Below are positions 24,620 to 33,183 of a DNA stretch of 34,308 nucleotides, in pieces. This stretch comes from an uncultured Clostridia bacterium. Its GTDB lineage: Bacteria; Bacillota; Clostridia; Christensenellales; UBA3700. The stretch's first letter is position 1. Each line of letters opens with the position of its first letter. The position numbers and the translations under genes were made by a program. Under the pieces are notes generated by a model, which had not been told where the DNA came from, made no database searches, and worked only from the letters and a program-made list of their open reading frames with translations. The DNA lies in contig CAMWVR010000014.1 of the NCBI GenBank assembly GCA_947177795.1, positions 1 to 34,308 of the forward strand, given 5' to 3'.

Positions 24620-25759
24620 ATGGAGAAGAGAATATATTTAAGTTCTCCGCATATGTGCGGGAAGGAAATGCAATATATACAAGAGGCGTTTGATACTAAT
24701 TGGGTTGCGCCGCTTGGTAAAAATGTCGAAATGTTTGAAAAAGAAATGTGCGAATATATCGGCAGACCATACGCTGTCGCTTTGTCAAGCGGAAGCGCCG
24801 CAATACATTTGGGATTGAAATATTTAGGCGTTGGACAGGACGATATAGTGTTTTGTTCAAGTTTTACGTTCAGCGGCTCTTGCAACTCAATACTTTATCT
24901 TAATGCAAAACCTGTCTTTATAGACAGCGATTATGAAAGTTATAATATGAGTCCGAGAGCATTGGAAAAAGCGTATGAGTTGTATCCTAATCCAAAGGCA
25001 ATTATAATAGTAAATCTTTACGGACAACCTGCGGAGTATGACGAACTTTTGGCTATTGCAAAAGCGCACAATACTCCCGTACTGGAAGATTCCGCAGAAA
25101 GTTTAGGCGCAACGTATAAAGGAAAACAGACTGGTAATTTCGGAGATATATCAATTTTCTCTTTCAATGGAAACAAGATTATTACTACTTCTGGCGGTGG
25201 AATGTTGATGTGCAATGATAAAGAGACCAGAGATAAAGTCTTGTTTTGGGCCACGCAATCAAGAGAAAAATTTCCGTGGTATCAACATGAAGAAGTGGGC
25301 TACAATTACAGACTAAGTAATATCTGCGCAGGTATTGGCAGAGGACAAATGCGCGCGCTTGATGAGAGAGTTGCGCAAAAAAGACATATTCACGATTTGT
25401 ATGCAAAAGCGTTTGCCGATAATAAATACGTTGATACCGTGCCTACTTTTGAAGGTGCGCACTCTTCGTTTTGGTTGACAGGCATTACTCTTACGAAAAA
25501 TTGCAAAGCAAATTTTATGGATATTATAAAAGCGCTTGAAGCAGAAAATATTGAAAGCCGTCCGGCTTGGAAGCCAATGCACACGCAGCCGATATTTAAA
25601 AATTGCGGTTTTGTTTCACATCTTGATGAAGGAAGCGTATGTGAAGACTTATTTAATAGAAGTATGTGTTTGCCAAGCGATACAAAAATGAGCGACGAGG
25701 AAGTTCTGTTTGTTGCAAAAGTTGTAAACGACACGATTAGTAAAATTCAAAATCAATAA
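24620..25759 (+). CDS. DegT/DnrJ/EryC1-type sugar aminotransferase (EpsN/PglE-like)
   Basis: The 379-residue PLP enzyme converts a nucleotide-linked keto-sugar into an amino sugar. KRIYLSSPHMCGKEMQYIQE at the N-terminus, FDTNWVAPLG, the cofactor-binding ALSSGSAAIHLGL, the EDSAESLGATY strand and SFNGNKIITTSGGG with the Schiff-base lysine are as in EpsN/PglE, which act on UDP-4-keto-6-deoxy-GlcNAc in making bacillosamine. An upstream in-frame GTG at 24599 is less likely than the ATG at 24620, which has AGGAG 8 bases before it. The matching dehydratase (EpsC/PglF type) and hexapeptide acetyltransferase (EpsM/PglD type) are not in the window, so they must lie elsewhere if this pathway is right. 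Confidence 0.87.
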   Translation: MEKRIYLSSPHMCGKEMQYIQEAFDTNWVAPLGKNVEMFEKEMCEYIGRPYAVALSSGSAAIHLGLKYLGVGQDDIVFCSSFTFSGSCNSILYLNAKPVFIDSDYESYNMSPRALEKAYELYPNPKAIIIVNLYGQPAEYDELLAIAKAHNTPVLEDSAESLGATYKGKQTGNFGDISIFSFNGNKIITTSGGGMLMCNDKETRDKVLFWATQSREKFPWYQHEEVGYNYRLSNICAGIGRGQMRALDERVAQKRHIHDLYAKAFADNKYVDTVPTFEGAHSSFWLTGITLTKNCKANFMDIIKALEAENIESRPAWKPMHTQPIFKNCGFVSHLDEGSVCEDLFNRSMCLPSDTKMSDEEVLFVAKVVNDTISKIQNQ

Positions 25760-25774
25760 TTTAATTAGCAGAAT

Positions 25775-26623
25775 ATGATAACTAAGGCAAAGGAACAAAA
25801 AAACAACGATACAGAGTTTTATATATACCAGCATTGTTTGATGGCTAATAATGCTCCTCATATTTTAGTGGACGAGAAAATAGTTATAAAAGAGTTAACC
25901 AAATCCAAGGCGTGGTTTGCTCAATATACTACGGAATTTGATGTGACTCAACCTACTACTTGGTGGTATTGCATTAAAGATGATAAGTATGATATAGGCT
26001 CATTTAAGGCTAAGGCTAGATATGAGGTAAATAAAGGTAGGAAAAACTTTTTTGTAAAAAGTATTTGCCCATTGGAATATAAAAAAGAAATATTTGATAT
26101 TGATATTAAAAAATTTGCAGATTACCCGGAATCTTATCGACCTATACTTTCGTCAACGGCAGAAGAACATATAAAAAAAGTTGTTAAAGATGGCGATAGC
26201 TGGTTTGGGCTTTTCTCAAAAGAGAATTCTTCTTTGGTAGGATATGCAATAGTCTTAGAAAAAGAAGAATTTGTGAATCTATCAGTCGTCGCTATAGATC
26301 CAGATACTTATAAGAAAAATTCTTCGGCAGGTTTGGTAGATGGGATTTTGTGTTATTATCAAGATAGTGAGAAAGCTATCTATATTTGTGACGGCGCAAG
26401 AAATATACGACATCAAACAAATTATCAAGATTTTTTAATTTCTACATTTGAGTTTAGAAAAGCTTATTGTCGTATCAAAATTAAATATAAATGGTGGGCA
26501 GGTATTTCAGTATTTTTATTGAGACCATTTAAAAAATTGCTATTAAAGTCAAATAAAGGTTTCTTTTATAACTTAGGTTGCATATTGAGATTAGATGAAT
26601 ATGCTAGAAATTCACAAAAATAG
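25775..26623 (+). CDS. Uncharacterised protein, possibly a GNAT/FemAB-fold acyltransferase
   Basis: I do not recognise this 282-residue protein with certainty. TTWWYCIKDDKYDIGSFKAK followed by RYEVNKGRKNFFVK resembles the start of FemAB/GNAT-fold acyltransferases, and SWFGLFSKENSSLVGYAIV looks like the central strand of such folds. A short hydrophobic stretch near residues 238-246 sits among basic residues (FKKLLLKS), so it may touch the membrane. It lies between the aminotransferase and the phosphoglycosyltransferase fusion, where an N-acyltransferase for the amino sugar would be useful; that role is an inference. No good ribosome binding site precedes the ATG; a second ATG at 25841 is an alternative. 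The gene is markedly AT-rich. Confidence 0.6.
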   Translation: MITKAKEQKNNDTEFYIYQHCLMANNAPHILVDEKIVIKELTKSKAWFAQYTTEFDVTQPTTWWYCIKDDKYDIGSFKAKARYEVNKGRKNFFVKSICPLEYKKEIFDIDIKKFADYPESYRPILSSTAEEHIKKVVKDGDSWFGLFSKENSSLVGYAIVLEKEEFVNLSVVAIDPDTYKKNSSAGLVDGILCYYQDSEKAIYICDGARNIRHQTNYQDFLISTFEFRKAYCRIKIKYKWWAGISVFLLRPFKKLLLKSNKGFFYNLGCILRLDEYARNSQK

Positions 26624-26631
26624 GGAGCGAT

Positions 26632-28194
26632 ATGTATAGACATTTTCTAAAACCATTATTAGATATTTTAAGTAGTTTTTTAGCAATAATTGTGTTGTTG
26701 CCGTTTTTCATTATTTTTACTCCCATAGTTGCTATAGCTATGAGAGGTAATCCTTTTTTTGTACAGAAGAGACCCGGCAAAAATGGTAAAATATTTAAAA
26801 TGTTAAAATATCGTACTATGACAAATGCGAAAGATAATGAGGGTAAATTATTGCCAGATGATGAAAGATTAACTAAGTTTGGCAAATTAATGCGTTCACT
26901 TTCCATTGATGAATTGCCTGAACTTTTTAATATTTTTATAGGACAGATGAGTGTTATAGGTCCTAGGCCGCAATTAGTAAGAGATTTGGTTTTTATGAAT
27001 GAAGACCAAATCAAGAGACAGATGATTTGTCCCGGTTTAACAGGTTGGGCACAGGTTAACGGACGGAACAACGTAACTTGGGAAGAAAAATTTTCTTTTG
27101 ATTTATATTATTTGGAAAAACAAAGTTTATGGCTCGATTTAAAAATACTTTTTATGACAGTATTTAAAGTATTTGCAAAGAAAGATATTAATACGGAGGG
27201 TATGGAAACGGCAGAGGATTTTGGAGATTATCTTTTACGTACTCAAAAAATAGATGATGCTTATTACTATAAGATGCATGATTATGCCGATTTTTTGATA
27301 AGTAAAAAGCGATATAATATTGACATTATTCATTCGATTCAAAGTAATGATGATATAGACGTAGAAGATTACTCAAAATATTCAGTGTTGATGACTGTTT
27401 ATAAGAATACAGTCTTGGAGTATTTAAAGGACAGTCTGGAATCTATGCTAAATCAAACGATAGAGCCAGAGCAGATCGTGATAGTTTTTGATGGTCCTGT
27501 ACCTAATGATGTGCGAGATTATCTGTATGAGCATAGAAATAATCAGCCAAAATTATTTACTATAGTAGAACTTGAAGAAAATAGGGGACAAGGGTTAGCA
27601 GCTAGGGCTGGAATGGAACTATGTCGTAATCAATTGATAGCCAGAATGGATGATGATGACATATCTGTAATAGATAGAATGGAAAAGCAACTTGCTTTCT
27701 TAAATGAAAATCGAGATGTAGATGTGCTTGGCGGAAATATTTCGGAGTTTGTAGGAGATACGACGAATATTGTTGGGAAGCGAGTTGTCGAGCAAAGGCA
27801 TATTGATATATTAAAGTATCAGCGTTCAAGGTGTCCATTTAATCAGCAAACAGTGGTATTCAAGAAGAGCAAAGTAGAACAGGCAGGAGGATATAAAGAT
27901 TGGCATTTTAATGAGGATAGCTACTTATGGTCAAGAATGACATTAGCAGGTTGTACTTTTGCCAATTTAGCCGACACATTGGTTTACTTTAGGTTGAGTG
28001 AAGCAGTATATAAAAGAAGAGGTGGACTTAAATATTATAAGAGTGAAAAAAAATTCTTTAAATTTATGTATCGCAATGGAATTATATCTTGCTTAGATTA
28101 CCAAAAGGCAAAATTAGTTCGTATCATAGTACAAGTATTGATGACAAATAAATTTAGACAATGGTTTTTTAAAACTTTTGCTAGATCAAAGTAG
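26632..28194 (+). CDS. Phosphoglycosyltransferase fused to a GT2 glycosyltransferase
   Basis: This 520-residue protein joins two steps of glycan assembly. Residues 1-200 are a monotopic sugar-1-phosphate transferase of the PglC/EpsL type: re-entrant membrane helix (about 8-36), KYRTM (59-63), the catalytic pair D93-E94 in SIDELPEL, GPRPQLV (110-116) and CPGLTGWAQVNGRNN (133-147). It moves an amino-sugar phosphate onto undecaprenyl phosphate. After a linker, residues 247-510 form a GT2 domain: YSVLMTVYKNT, FDGPVPND, ENRGQGLAARAGM, the ARMDDDD metal site (337-343) and the NEDSYLWSRM acceptor region. Stand-alone enzymes are the norm. The frame is unbroken through the linker. GGGAG precedes the ATG, 8 bases after the previous stop. 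Confidence 0.88.
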   Translation: MYRHFLKPLLDILSSFLAIIVLLPFFIIFTPIVAIAMRGNPFFVQKRPGKNGKIFKMLKYRTMTNAKDNEGKLLPDDERLTKFGKLMRSLSIDELPELFNIFIGQMSVIGPRPQLVRDLVFMNEDQIKRQMICPGLTGWAQVNGRNNVTWEEKFSFDLYYLEKQSLWLDLKILFMTVFKVFAKKDINTEGMETAEDFGDYLLRTQKIDDAYYYKMHDYADFLISKKRYNIDIIHSIQSNDDIDVEDYSKYSVLMTVYKNTVLEYLKDSLESMLNQTIEPEQIVIVFDGPVPNDVRDYLYEHRNNQPKLFTIVELEENRGQGLAARAGMELCRNQLIARMDDDDISVIDRMEKQLAFLNENRDVDVLGGNISEFVGDTTNIVGKRVVEQRHIDILKYQRSRCPFNQQTVVFKKSKVEQAGGYKDWHFNEDSYLWSRMTLAGCTFANLADTLVYFRLSEAVYKRRGGLKYYKSEKKFFKFMYRNGIISCLDYQKAKLVRIIVQVLMTNKFRQWFFKTFARSK

Positions 28195-28291
28195 ACAAAG
28201 ACGTAATAAAAATTAATAGTTGGTCTGTCAAGTATTATAAATTATTATCAGAATAAGGATATAGTGCATGGCTTAAAAATTGAGGAAAAAA

Positions 28292-29128
28292 ATGAATGAA
28301 GAATTGAGTTTAGAACAATTAAAAAGCATCGAAATAAGGCTATTATCGGATGTTAATAAGATATGCGAAAAAGAGGGATTTCGCTATTCGTTGGGTGGCG
28401 GTACGCTACTAGGCGCAGTAAGACATGGCGGCTTCATTCCATGGGATGATGATATAGATATCATGATGCCCCGTCCAGATTATGACGCTTTTATATCGTA
28501 TTGCTTGTCTCATGAAGAAGTACCTTTTAAGATAAAATCTTGGGAGACGGATAAAACATACGTCGATTTATCCGCAAAAATTTATGACGCTCAAACAGTG
28601 CTTATTGACGACAATACTTGTGATTATGAAGATAAGATAGGAGTGTTTATTGATGTGTTCCCAATAGATGGATTGGCTAATAACTATAAGCGCGCAAAAA
28701 AAGTATTTAATGCTACGACATTTAAAAGAGAGCTTCTAGTTGCAGCGAAATGGAAAAAATATTTTAAGTCCAAGACTCATGCTTGGTATTATGAACCTTT
28801 TAGATTTGGTATGTTTTTGCTTAGTCGTTTTGTAAATAAGCAAAAACTATTTGATAAGATTCAAGAAAAATATAAAAAGATTGATTTTGATAAAGTCAAA
28901 TTTGCTGCGGCTGTAGGCGGATCGTATCGTAAAAAGGAAATTCTTGAACAAAGTGTATTTACAAATTTGAATAAGTTGATTTTTGAAAATGAGGAGTTTT
29001 GCGCTATTGCTCAGTACGACACGTATCTATCAAGCATTTACGGAGATTATATGAAGTTGCCGCCAGAGGAAAAGAGAGTGTCGCACCATTCATTTAAAGC
29101 TTATTACAAGGAGAGGGATGATAAATGA
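28292..29128 (+). CDS. LicD family phosphotransferase
   Basis: The 278-residue protein is a clear LicD-family nucleotidyltransferase-fold enzyme: YSLGGGTLLGAVRHGGFIPW leads into DDDIDIMMPR (about 52-61), the metal-binding aspartates. LicD proteins transfer phosphocholine or phospho-polyols from a CDP carrier to cell-surface glycans. I set the start at the ATG at 28292, with GAGG just upstream; an in-frame TTG at 28280 gives a longer form. A 97-base gap separates it from the fusion gene. Its stop overlaps the next start (ATGA). With the cytidylyltransferase at 31431 it suggests a CDP-activated phosphoryl substituent on the polymer. Confidence 0.9.
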   Translation: MNEELSLEQLKSIEIRLLSDVNKICEKEGFRYSLGGGTLLGAVRHGGFIPWDDDIDIMMPRPDYDAFISYCLSHEEVPFKIKSWETDKTYVDLSAKIYDAQTVLIDDNTCDYEDKIGVFIDVFPIDGLANNYKRAKKVFNATTFKRELLVAAKWKKYFKSKTHAWYYEPFRFGMFLLSRFVNKQKLFDKIQEKYKKIDFDKVKFAAAVGGSYRKKEILEQSVFTNLNKLIFENEEFCAIAQYDTYLSSIYGDYMKLPPEEKRVSHHSFKAYYKERDDK

Positions 29129-30048
29129 ATACCGTAGCAGTTTTGCTTAGTACGTACAACGGCGAAAATTTTCTAAAAGAACAACTTGATAGTATTTTAA
29201 ATCAAAGCGGAGTTTTAGTTGAGCTTTTTATTCGTGATGACGGTTCAAAAGATTCAACTTTAGAAATGTTGACGGCTTATGCGGAAAAGTATAACAATAT
29301 CCACGTATTAATTGAAGAAAACGTTGGTGTAGGTAATAGTTTTATGAATTTGCTATATTATGTTGGTAATGGATATGACTATTATTCTTTTGCGGATCAG
29401 GATGATATTTGGGAAGAGAATAAATTGTTTGAAGCTGTTTCAATGCTTTCTCAAAGTGATATGTCGTTGTATGCCTCAAATCAAGAGTGTGTGGATAAAT
29501 ATGGTAATTCGCTTGGTTTAAGATATGGTTTAGATAGTATAATCCATCTTGACCCTGTCGCAATATTGGAAAAGAATATGTTGGCAGGTTGTACTATGGT
29601 ATTCAAGCGCAGTTTGTATGAAATTATTACAGATAAAAAAAGCAGACCTACCCAGGAATTATTGCGAAATAGACTTCATGACGTATGGGTAGCTATGACG
29701 GCATCTATAAACGGAGGAATATTATACGACGAAAGGTCTTTTATTAAGTATCGTCAGCATGAAAATAACGTTGTTGGAGCTAATAACAATGGATTTGTCA
29801 AAAAATTCAAAGAAAAGTCTGAAAAAGTATTCAATAAAAAGTTTCGCAATGGCAGGAGTTGGTTGGCAAAAGAAATTTTCGAAAGGTTTCCCGATCAGGT
29901 TGAAAATTTTCCAGTGATTAAAGTTTGCGCAGATACTAATACTTTTAGTGGAAAACGTAGATTGATTAAAAATAATAAATTGCTTCGTTCGTATTCAAAA
30001 GAAAGTTACCTTGGTTTCTTTCTAAAAGTAATGTTTGGATATTTTTAA
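29125..30048 (+). CDS. GT2 family glycosyltransferase (rhamnosyltransferase-like)
   Basis: The 307-residue protein is a GT-A fold glycosyltransferase: VAVLLSTYNGENFLKEQLDS at the start, IRDDGSKDST (about 33-42) binding the nucleotide, and YYSFADQDDIWEENK (about 86-100) with the DxD-type metal site. Enzymes with the FADQDD-IW signature are often annotated as rhamnosyltransferases, but the sugar is not determined by sequence alone. It acts at the cytoplasmic face, extending the undecaprenyl-linked repeat unit. It overlaps the licD stop by 4 bases and has AAGGAGAGG upstream, so translation is coupled. Confidence 0.9.
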   Translation: MNTVAVLLSTYNGENFLKEQLDSILNQSGVLVELFIRDDGSKDSTLEMLTAYAEKYNNIHVLIEENVGVGNSFMNLLYYVGNGYDYYSFADQDDIWEENKLFEAVSMLSQSDMSLYASNQECVDKYGNSLGLRYGLDSIIHLDPVAILEKNMLAGCTMVFKRSLYEIITDKKSRPTQELLRNRLHDVWVAMTASINGGILYDERSFIKYRQHENNVVGANNNGFVKKFKEKSEKVFNKKFRNGRSWLAKEIFERFPDQVENFPVIKVCADTNTFSGKRRLIKNNKLLRSYSKESYLGFFLKVMFGYF

Positions 30049-30073
30049 ATAATAGGAGGAATGCTCAATCTAA

Positions 30074-31429
30074 ATGGCTGTTTTGATGTTAGTAATTTTC
30101 TTGGCGCTTTTAGCGACAGCATATTTTTGGGGTAAGCGTGATTTGCTTTCGCCTTGGTTTTTACTGTGCCTTGCTATGCTGACATCGTACTTCATAGTTT
30201 TGTTGAATTATAAAAACTGGGAAGTTAGGATAAATGGAACTTTTGTAATTTACATTACCACGGCTTTAATTTCGTTTGGTATCGGCGCAGTTGTCTCCAA
30301 ATCATTTGCATCGAAAAAACTCGTTGCCACCACATCAGTAGAAAGAGTATCGTTAAAAAAAGAATTGCCACAAAAAAACTATCCGGAGATATTTTTCATT
30401 GTAGTTTCCGTTATGGCGGCCGGATTATATTGTTTTAAACTTTTGTCCGACGTTGGAGGAAGCGGCACGATAAGCGAAAGAATCAGACACATATATGATA
30501 GTGTTGTCGCTGGATATTCCCCTGGCTTTGCATTTAATCAATGTCTTGAGTTGGTAATAGCTATAGCATACATCAATACTTACAGACTCTTTCAAGAAAT
30601 TTATTCTCGAGGTAGGGCATTCAGCATTATAAATTTAAGTATTCCGTTGTTTATTTTTATAATTGCCGTTATGATATCTTCTGACAGAAACATATTTTTA
30701 AGATTTGCTATTTATTTTATTTGTTTGTTCGTACTTTTCTTTAGAGAGAATTCCAAAAAGAAAAATATAAACAAAAGTATCGTCTTTAAAGTAGCATTTC
30801 TTTTATTGTTACTAATGATTATTTTCTTTCTTTTAGGTAAAAGTAAACAATATGGCTCTGGAATTTTTAGATCGTTGAGCATATACGGCGGCTCGGGGCT
30901 CTATGTTTTCAATTTATGGATAGAGGATTTTAGTGAGCCGCTATTATACGGACAATCTGCTTTTTCCGAATTTATTAAAGTGTTTAATTCAATCTTTGGA
31001 CATGTGGGATTGACTTTGCCTGACGCGCAGGTTAATAGATTCGATGCGTTCATAGAATTTAATTCTTCCAACGGATACGTATTCAGTTCTAATATTTATA
31101 CCGCGTTAAAACCCTATGTGGAAGATTTTGGGTTCTTTGGAGTTATACTATTTCCATTTGCGATAGGGATGTTTTATCAAAAGCTTTATATGAGAATGAG
31201 AAAGAGTAAATACGGATACAATTGGATTTTGTACTGTATGCTCATTTATCCAATAGTATTTTTCCCAATATTGGAGCAGTTGATAAGGAGATTTCATCTA
31301 GGTTTTGTTTATGAAATCGTTTGGTTATCATTGGTTTATTATTTCGTTTATGGTAGGATAAAAGTGCGGAATGAAGAAATAAATACGGCTAAACTATCTA
31401 CAAAAAGACTTGACAATGGAGGAGTATAG
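30074..31429 (+). CDS. Wzy-type polysaccharide polymerase (multi-pass membrane protein)
   Basis: The 451-residue protein has about ten to twelve hydrophobic segments and a large extracellular-type loop (about 255-345), as in oligosaccharide repeat-unit polymerases. The segment around AVMISSDRNIFLRFAIYF (about 200-216) contains the arginine-rich edge often seen before the main loop. It would join repeat units on the outer face of the membrane. Sequence conservation in this family is low, so position between glycosyltransferases and the flippase carries much of the evidence. AGGAGG at 30054-30059 is 14 bases before the ATG, wider than usual; an ATG at 30086 is an alternative start. Confidence 0.75.
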   Translation: MAVLMLVIFLALLATAYFWGKRDLLSPWFLLCLAMLTSYFIVLLNYKNWEVRINGTFVIYITTALISFGIGAVVSKSFASKKLVATTSVERVSLKKELPQKNYPEIFFIVVSVMAAGLYCFKLLSDVGGSGTISERIRHIYDSVVAGYSPGFAFNQCLELVIAIAYINTYRLFQEIYSRGRAFSIINLSIPLFIFIIAVMISSDRNIFLRFAIYFICLFVLFFRENSKKKNINKSIVFKVAFLLLLLMIIFFLLGKSKQYGSGIFRSLSIYGGSGLYVFNLWIEDFSEPLLYGQSAFSEFIKVFNSIFGHVGLTLPDAQVNRFDAFIEFNSSNGYVFSSNIYTALKPYVEDFGFFGVILFPFAIGMFYQKLYMRMRKSKYGYNWILYCMLIYPIVFFPILEQLIRRFHLGFVYEIVWLSLVYYFVYGRIKVRNEEINTAKLSTKRLDNGGV

Positions 31430-31430
31430 A

Positions 31431-32171
31431 ATGAAGAATATAGGAGTGATTTTTGCAGGTGGCGTGGGAAGCCGAATGAAAAGTAAAACAAAACCGAAAC
31501 AATTTTTGGAAATATATGGCAAACCGATAATTATACACACCTTGGAGCATTTTGAGAATAACCCCGAGATCGACGACGTAGTAATTGCATGCGTTAAAGA
31601 GTGGATACCGTATCTTAAGGAATTGTTATATAAATTTCGAATAGAAAAAGTCAAAAAAATCGTGGAAGGCGGAAGTACAGGGCAATTGTCAATTTACGAA
31701 GGACTTAAGGCGGCAAAGGATATAGTTGGCAATGAAAATGCGATAGTTCTAATACACGACGGCGTACGTCCGTTAATAAACTCAAAACTACTGTCTGAAA
31801 ACATACGTTGCGTAAAAGAACATGGCTCTGCCATTACTGCAGGAATAGTGAAAGAAACAATCGTTGTGTTAAGCGACGACGGAGTGATAGAACAAGTGCC
31901 TTTACGTAAGAATTCCAGAGTTGCAAAAGCTCCGCAGAGCTTTTATTTAGAAGATATACTCAACGTTCATGAAAAAGCGTTGAGTAACGGTTCTTTTGAT
32001 TCAATTGACTCTTGTACCCTGATGAAAGCTTATGGATTTACGTTGCATATGATTGACGGCCCTTATGAAAATATAAAAATCACAACTCCCGATGATTATT
32101 ATACAATGCGCGCTATAATGCAAGCAAAAGAAAACGCTCAAATTTACGGATATGACGATCAAGAGGAGTAA
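31431..32171 (+). CDS. IspD/TarI family cytidylyltransferase
   Basis: The 246-residue enzyme has the nucleotidyltransferase motif IFAGGVGSRMKSKTKPKQFL at the N-terminus, GKPIIIHTLEHFE, IVEGGSTGQLSIYEGL, the IHDGVRPLI strand and AKAPQSF later on. These details fit the TarI-like branch, which makes CDP-ribitol from CTP and ribitol-5-phosphate, better than IspD of isoprenoid synthesis, and the location in a polysaccharide cluster agrees. The SDR downstream could supply or modify the polyol. The start at 31431 has GGAGG 7 bases upstream and lies one base after the polymerase stop. Isoprenoid IspD remains possible but unlikely. Confidence 0.82.
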   Translation: MKNIGVIFAGGVGSRMKSKTKPKQFLEIYGKPIIIHTLEHFENNPEIDDVVIACVKEWIPYLKELLYKFRIEKVKKIVEGGSTGQLSIYEGLKAAKDIVGNENAIVLIHDGVRPLINSKLLSENIRCVKEHGSAITAGIVKETIVVLSDDGVIEQVPLRKNSRVAKAPQSFYLEDILNVHEKALSNGSFDSIDSCTLMKAYGFTLHMIDGPYENIKITTPDDYYTMRAIMQAKENAQIYGYDDQEE

Positions 32172-32175
32172 AGGT

Positions 32176-33174
32176 ATGAAGGATTTTTCCGCTTTTGAAG
32201 GCAAAAGAGTTTTGATAACTGGAGCAAATGGTTTGATAGGGAGAGCGCTTACGAGCAGACTTGTACAATGCGGAGCAACAGTGATCGCAATGGTAAGAAA
32301 CGAACAAAAGGCTCGCGCAGTTTTTTCTGATATTGACGATGGAAGTATTGAGTATTTAGTTGCGGATGTGACGACAGTAGAAGCGAGAAATATCAATGCT
32401 GATTATGTTATTCACGGAGCAAGTATCACATCAAGCCGCGCTTTTATAGAAAAACCTGTTGAAGTTATAATGTCTGCGGTTTTAGGTGCGAAAAATTTGC
32501 TAGAGATAGCGCGTGTAAATAATGTAAAATCTTTCGTTTATTTGTCGTCGATGGAAATTTATGGGGCTCCGTCAGACGACGCAAAAATTTTGGAAACCAA
32601 TGCGTCGAATTTAAATACCATGACGCCAAGATCGGGATACCCGGAAAGCAAGCGTTTGTGCGAGTGTTTATGCGCATCCTACGCTGTGCAATACGGAGTG
32701 CCAACGAAAGTAGTCAGGTTAACGCAAACGTTTGGTGAAGGGGTAAGTTATGACGATTCGCGCGTATTTGCAGAATTTGCCCGTTGTATCTTGGAAAAAA
32801 GAGATATAGTGCTGAAAACTAAAGGTGAGACAAAGAGAAATTATTTATATACTGAAGATGCTGTCGAAGCTATAATGACGGTTCTTTTATTCGGTGATGT
32901 TGGAGAGGCATATAATGCGGCTAACGAAAATACTTATTGCAGCATTTATGAGATGGCGAAAATCGTTGCAAATAATTTCGGTGAAGGACAAGTGAAAGTA
33001 AGGATAGAAGAAGAAAACGATATTTCACGTTTTGGATTTGCGCCTACTTTGAAGATGAATCTTGATTGTAGCAAACTCAGATCATTGGGGTGGCATGCGC
33101 ACGTTGGATTAGAGACTGCATTTGAGCGTATGATTGAGTATATGAAAAATATAAAAACGGAAAGGAGAAGCTAA
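32176..33174 (+). CDS. NAD-dependent epimerase/dehydratase (extended SDR)
   Basis: The 332-residue protein has the Rossmann motif VLITGANGLIGRAL near the N-terminus, VADVTT, YLSSMEIYG with the catalytic-site serines, and the active-site YPESK (Y-x3-K) after RSGY, then LTQTFGEGVS and RNYLYTEDAVEAI. It oxidises, reduces or epimerises a sugar-nucleotide or polyol precursor in the cytoplasm. Directly following the cytidylyltransferase by 4 bases (GAGGAG spans the junction), it is likely to work on the same precursor, for instance a CDP-linked or phosphorylated pentose; cytidylyltransferase/reductase pairs for arabinitol or mannitol are known in streptococcal capsules. The exact reaction is not determinable. 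Confidence 0.85.
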   Translation: MKDFSAFEGKRVLITGANGLIGRALTSRLVQCGATVIAMVRNEQKARAVFSDIDDGSIEYLVADVTTVEARNINADYVIHGASITSSRAFIEKPVEVIMSAVLGAKNLLEIARVNNVKSFVYLSSMEIYGAPSDDAKILETNASNLNTMTPRSGYPESKRLCECLCASYAVQYGVPTKVVRLTQTFGEGVSYDDSRVFAEFARCILEKRDIVLKTKGETKRNYLYTEDAVEAIMTVLLFGDVGEAYNAANENTYCSIYEMAKIVANNFGEGQVKVRIEEENDISRFGFAPTLKMNLDCSKLRSLGWHAHVGLETAFERMIEYMKNIKTERRS

Positions 33175-33183
33175 GGCGATAAA

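Noticed and set aside
30061..30135. Short 24-codon frame starting directly after AGGAGG before the polymerase gene
   Set aside because: The ATG touches the Shine-Dalgarno sequence with no spacing and the frame overlaps the polymerase start; initiation there is unlikely. It only explains why the polymerase site looks widely spaced.
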